Shown: piece after piece, positions 63,135 to 64,000 of the stretch | Layout of the letters: each line of letters starts with the position of its first letter | How positions within the stretch are numbered: position 1 is the first letter of the stretch | Assembly: GCF_000227685.2 (NCBI RefSeq) | Contig: NZ_CP007029.1 | Span: forward strand, 2,578,501 to 2,642,500 | Length of the DNA stretch: 64,000 nucleotides | Direction of reading: 5' to 3' | Source: Thioalkalivibrio paradoxus ARh 1 | GTDB taxonomy: Bacteria > Pseudomonadota > Gammaproteobacteria > Ectothiorhodospirales > Ectothiorhodospiraceae | The notes under the pieces: generated by a model | What the model was told of the DNA's origin: nothing | Databases searched by the model: none | Seen by the model: the letters and a program-made list of their open reading frames with translations, nothing else | Position numbers and translations under genes: made by a program

Positions 63135-64000
63135 ATGGATCCGCTCGAACGTCAGCGGCACATGCTCGAGATCCTCTCCGAGCCTGCCCGCTTCCCCCAT
63201 CCCGCCGACTCGGTCGAGCGCATCGAGACCCATATCTCGACGGTGCTGCTGGCCGGCGACCACGCCTACAAGATCAAGAAGCCGCTAGATCTGGGGTTTC
63301 TCGATTTCACCGAGCTGCAGGCGCGCAGGCGCTACTGCCAGGCCGAACTCGAGATCAACCGGGTGTTGGCGCCGGGGATCTACCTGGACCTCGCAGAAAT
63401 CCGCGGCACGCCAGACTCGCCGGCGATCCAGGGCGACGGGCCGACCCTGGAATACGCGGTGCACATGCGCCGCTTCGACCGCAACCGGCAACTCGACCGC
63501 CTATTGGACGCGGGACGGCTCCCGGTGTCGGCGATGGACGAACTGGCGCGCACGGTCGCCCGGTTTCACGAATCGGCCGAACGCGCCGGAGCGTCGAGCG
63601 AACATGGAACGCCGGAACAGGTGCTGGCCCCGATGCTGGCCAACTTCGATGCCCTGCACCCCTGCACCAAAGACCGGCCAGAACGCGCCGAACGCCTGCG
63701 CGGGCTCGAGTCCTGGACGCGCGAGACCGCGGCGCGGCACGAGGCGCTACTCCGAACGCGCCGGCAGCGGGGGTTCATCCGCGCCTGCCACGGCGACATG
63801 CATCTCGGCAACATGGTGTACGCACAGGACGACACGGGACACGAGCGCCTGGCCATCTTCGACGCCATCGAATTCAGCCCGAGCCTGCGCTGGATCGACG
63901 TGATCTCGGAACTCGCGTTCCTGACCATGGACCTGCATGCGCGCGATGCGCCGGCTCACGCGCATCAGGCGCTGAACACCTACCTCGAACACCGGAACGA
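63135..64000 (+). CDS. Kinase-like protein with aminoglycoside-phosphotransferase fold (partial)
   Basis: The frame opens at ATG 63135 after GAGG and runs off the window (288 codons). It has HISTVLLAGDHAYKIKKPLD (ATP lysine), a catalytic CHGDMHLGNMVY and FDAIEFSPSLRWIDVISELA near residue 240. It matches the N-terminal half of bifunctional APH-like/P-loop kinases common in proteobacteria; the second half would be an AAA or gluconate-kinase-like domain. The substrate is unknown, and resistance is not implied. Confidence 0.8.
   Translation, partial: MDPLERQRHMLEILSEPARFPHPADSVERIETHISTVLLAGDHAYKIKKPLDLGFLDFTELQARRRYCQAELEINRVLAPGIYLDLAEIRGTPDSPAIQGDGPTLEYAVHMRRFDRNRQLDRLLDAGRLPVSAMDELARTVARFHESAERAGASSEHGTPEQVLAPMLANFDALHPCTKDRPERAERLRGLESWTRETAARHEALLRTRRQRGFIRACHGDMHLGNMVYAQDDTGHERLAIFDAIEFSPSLRWIDVISELAFLTMDLHARDAPAHAHQALNTYLEHRN

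Overview
The window is a 64 kb stretch of a high-GC chromosome from a gammaproteobacterium. The reverse-type dissimilatory sulfite reductase (dsr) operon with dsrEFH and dsrL points to a sulfur oxidiser, most likely of the Chromatiales/Ectothiorhodospiraceae type. A peroxiredoxin-glutaredoxin fusion followed by a probable NADH-linked glutathione amide reductase is a second hint of the same group. Coding density is very high. I see no rRNA, tRNA, CRISPR array, insertion sequence or prophage; the one RNA gene found is the 4.5S signal recognition particle RNA.

Layout. 1-4.9 kb (minus): the conserved block rodZ(start)-pilF-rlmN-ndk, then trmJ-cysE-iscR with a probable IscR-binding palindrome in front of iscR. 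5.0-9.2 kb (minus): an unusual run of seven genes reading away from dsr: a TauD-like dioxygenase, a 63-aa protein, a Cas6/Cmx6-like protein, a DsrC paralogue without any cysteine, a 69-aa protein, a DUF3050 protein and an unknown helical protein. This is the best candidate for an undescribed system. 9.2-9.66 kb: divergent control region with a perfect 11-bp inverted repeat. 9.66-22.4 kb (plus): dsrABEFHCMKLJOPNR, complete for cytoplasmic sulfur oxidation, with hairpins in four of its larger gaps. dsrS, which ends the Allochromatium operon, is absent.

22.5-30.4 kb: a PKHD-type hydroxylase and an unknown protein, a HAD hydrolase, then the envelope cluster exbB-exbD-msbA-lpxK-Trm112-kdsB (minus). 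30.6-44.8 kb (minus): rlmD, a DEDDy exonuclease, cysM, and the long block rpoE-rseA-rseB-rseC-degP-grx-lepA-lepB-DUF4845-rnc-era-recO-pdxJ-acpS. Sigma-E-like promoters with identical 16-bp spacers lie before rpoE and before degP. 44.9-53.3 kb: nadB, orn, a small cytochrome c, a carbinolamine dehydratase, rsgA, a putative outer-membrane barrel, a HIT protein, recR-ybaB-dnaX and the SRP RNA gene.

53.5-55.8 kb (plus): peroxiredoxin-glutaredoxin fusion plus glutathione (amide) reductase, a peroxide-detoxifying pair, behind an AT-rich OxyR-like control region. 55.8-56.4 kb: a gene-free array of palindromic repeat elements sharing common framing sequences. 56.4-63.0 kb (minus): mrcB, a TPR lipoprotein, a DinG/YoaA helicase, tsaB, truD. 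The window ends inside a kinase-like (aminoglycoside phosphotransferase fold) gene.

In the dsr system, persulfide sulfur is passed by DsrEFH to DsrC. DsrAB oxidises the bound sulfur to sulfite, DsrL couples electrons to NAD(P), the DsrMKJOP membrane complex handles DsrC disulfide and quinone chemistry, and DsrN amidates the sirohaem. The Cys-less DsrC copy cannot do the thiol chemistry, so it probably acts as a regulator or decoy.
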